Positions 60,001 to 61,344 of a stretch of DNA of 61,344 nt are shown piece by piece (within the stretch, counting starts at the first letter, position 1; every line of letters begins with the position of its first letter). The notes beneath the pieces were generated by a model that saw only the letters and a program-made list of their open reading frames with translations, was not told where the DNA came from and searched no databases. The position numbers and the translations under genes are program-made. Source of the DNA: Candolleomyces eurysporus (Eukaryota; Basidiomycota; Agaricomycetes; Agaricales; Psathyrellaceae); NCBI GenBank assembly GCA_027579435.1, contig JANBPK010000960.1, positions 1 to 61,344 on the forward strand, read 5' to 3'.

Positions 60001-60470
60001 TCGAGACGGACCCATACGGCAGCGTGCTTGGGAAAGTCGGTCGGCTCTGTGGTCTGTGCTTGATGAGAAACGTCGCAGAAGAGCACGATCCAAGAGACTG
60101 CAGCAACATCACCAACCGACGAATGTTTGGCGACATCGTATACAATATCGTGTACAAACCCCGCGGTTACAAGTATCCGCCTTGCTACAAGTGCCATATC
60201 GCATCCATGGGAAACAATACGCTTCATGGGACGTACACGACAGGTGACGAGCGCCCCACATGTAAACACCCGAACTTCATCAAGCCTCTGCTCTACGAAG
60301 TATGGAACAACGAACAGGTTAGGGTCGAAGTCCAGCGGCATTTCAAGGTTCAGTGGAAGGATATGAGTGAGTATATTAGTTGGCTTGCTCAGCCAGATTC
60401 CGTTCATTCCACGAGGAGCATGGGCCTGGTGGTGTGGTTTGGTCAGAAGTACTTACCAACACCAGGCTAG
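54037..60470 (+). CDS. Zinc-finger / tyrosine-recombinase-like / RecQ-like helicase fusion
   Basis: ATG at 54037 opens MGSCPKCGQNFDKAFSLRTH, followed by ~10 tiny exons (disordered; VIEIVDSDGDD at about 54934). From about 55,420 come OrsD-type zinc fingers (LLICHHCEQAITPHAITYHL; GCPRCMYTASATHVRQHM). From 56,395 a helical region leads to a recombinase-like domain: SPIRLTEL (Arg 57359), QYNKTS (Lys 57461), MWRHIATAW (Arg 57786) and GHTLATEQRIYGL (His 57888, Tyr 57915). Then a RecQ-like helicase: RTGIGKS (about 58646), DEAH (58924), LSATI (about 59020), QQASRAGRDG (about 59479) and a CARWHIGRFLDGEGYTC Cys region. The last exon (59806-60470) adds GLCLMRNV and CYKCHI zinc-like motifs. An N at 56925 and a C8 run at 58322-58329 each shift the frame by one; I read both as errors. 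About 1,850 residues. The upstream tiny exons could be a separate gene. Confidence 0.65.
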
Positions 60471-61344
60471 ATTATACCCAACGGCGGTCATAGTCGTATA
60501 ACCCCAAACCCATGTAGTAGTTTAATGAATAACCCTATACGCAGTTGTGTTCAGTACTTCAACATGCCTTCCCCTGATCGTTTTGGTTGCTTATTACATT
60601 GGGTTGTACAAACAGGACGAGGTGTACAAATAAACACATGACTACGCTGGGTTGGATCCAGCTGGCCCCACCTTTCCATCGTACAGAACGAGTATCCCAT
60701 AATCTTCGACGTAAAGCAAGCTCCGAGCGTTGAGCAACAGATGACAAGACTGCTTGGCATTTTTCGTCGGTCGACGAAGTCCAAATCCCGAGCGTCTGAC
60801 CCCCCNATGTCGATGATCTCCCTAACCTTCCTTTCATTCGATTTTTTCAACGTCTTCGTCTAAGAGGGAAGAACGCGTGGGACCAGAGTCGGAGCAGATT
60901 GAATTCGAAAACAAGAAGAGACGCACCATAACCCGAAGTATCCGCCTTGGGACTCGCCTTCGTGAGCAACGACAGTACGCCTCCGTCGTCATCCAAGTCA
61001 TGCTTATCCTTTATCCAGACCATTCCTCCAAAATCCTGCTTCTCTTCCGAGTTCGTTTTAAGCTGTGAAATGGTCGAAATGTAAACCGAAGGCGACCATG
61101 GGGTGTACAAACAAACAAAAACAAGCCGCCTCGTTGAACGCAGCAGCCACCAATGCCAATCTTCTCTCAACCACGACCATCCACGACCATCCACGACCAT
61201 ACCCTCGCTCAGGCAGGCGAAAACCGCCATCGAGCAGCGGCAACGACCCTCCAACGACCCTCCAACAACACCGCTCCTCCTCCGCCCGTTCCGCTGCCGA
61301 GACTACAAAGTTCGGATGGCTGCCAGCTGGCAGCTCCAACCTAG
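60471..61344. other. Right end, no gene recognised
   Basis: Minus-strand frames at 60551-60850 and 60847-61254 could be exons of a gene continuing off the window. They share an exon-like boundary near 60,860 but show no known domain, and an N at 60806 disturbs them. GTGTACAAA words recur at 60,621 and 61,101. Confidence 0.3.
61171..61200 (+). repeat. 10-bp tandem repeat
   Basis: CCACGACCAT three times without change. Confidence 0.8.

Noticed and set aside
45030..60470. Assigning the block to a named superfamily such as Crypton or Starship
   Set aside because: No GCR1 domain or DUF3435 captain was recognised and the gene set does not match either. The ends of the block are not mapped.
60847..61254. 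135-codon minus-strand frame at the right edge
   Set aside because: No recognisable domain, a start that would need a non-ATG codon, and an N nearby. It is left as unassigned sequence.
1..61344. tRNA genes
   Set aside because: Scanning by eye for the GGTTCGAATCC-type arm with matching stems gave no convincing candidate.

Overview
The window looks like nuclear DNA of a basidiomycete fungus, most likely Agaricomycotina. Genes are broken by many ~50-nt GT-AG introns. The recognisable families are typical of mushrooms and their relatives: DUF6533 multi-pass membrane proteins, expanded F-box proteins, a membrane-anchored A1 aspartic peptidase, KDZ-type transposase debris, and an OrsD-zinc-finger/RecQ-like helicase gene. 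No bacterial, organellar, tRNA or rRNA features were seen. Genus and species cannot be read from the sequence. Fifteen single-base Ns and several long homopolymers break otherwise coherent frames, so some apparent frameshifts are probably sequencing errors.

Layout: (a) 1-3153 holds a GATA-like zinc-finger regulator that is cut by the left edge. (b) 3.2-32 kb is an accessory, fast-evolving stretch. It has three readable DUF6533 genes (5.4-6.9 kb +, 10.5-12.2 kb -, 30.6-32.0 kb +), a deleted DUF6533 copy at 4.0-4.3 kb, a KDZ transposase remnant at 9.75-10.2 kb, and three F-box genes (15.5-18.2 kb -, 19.2-20.7 kb +, 21.6-22.8 kb -). It also has an inverted pair of paralogous single-pass membrane genes (13.2-14.2 kb - and 26.6-27.5 kb +) and another multi-pass gene (28.4-29.5 kb -). 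(c) 32-37.3 kb is gene-poor. It contains a 1.8-kb non-autonomous DNA transposon with candidate 10-bp target duplications, and a decayed copy of the 24-25 kb membrane-gene segment. (d) 37.7-43.2 kb contains a proline/acid-rich ORF, the N-terminal part of a BCAS3-type WD40 protein, and the C-terminal lobe, transmembrane anchor and tail of an aspartic peptidase. The last two are joined head to tail with both missing halves absent. (e) 43.6-44.8 kb is a block of simple repeats that starts with TTAGGG units.

(f) 45.0-60.5 kb is the most remarkable part: a block of five compact genes, four of them on the same strand. Its last gene (54.0-60.5 kb) appears to encode one protein of about 1,850 residues. 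In order it has a disordered N-terminus with a SUMO-interacting-like motif, OrsD-type zinc fingers, a domain with the hallmark residues of a tyrosine recombinase, a RecQ-like DEAH helicase, and a Cys-rich tail. Its neighbour (49.3-53.9 kb) has a weak ParB/sulfiredoxin-like signature. Between the genes, at 47.48-48.24 kb, lies an array of about ten hyphenated inverted repeats, all with the same 11-nt spacer. A separate 10-8-10 inverted repeat sits in the leader of the ParB-like gene.

My reading, which is inference, is that 45-60.5 kb is a mobile or telomere-associated element. It would encode its own recombinase-helicase plus accessory DNA-binding proteins, and carry its own binding-site array. 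It lies directly beside telomere-like sequence, which fits the known subtelomeric placement of RecQ-like helicase genes in several fungi.
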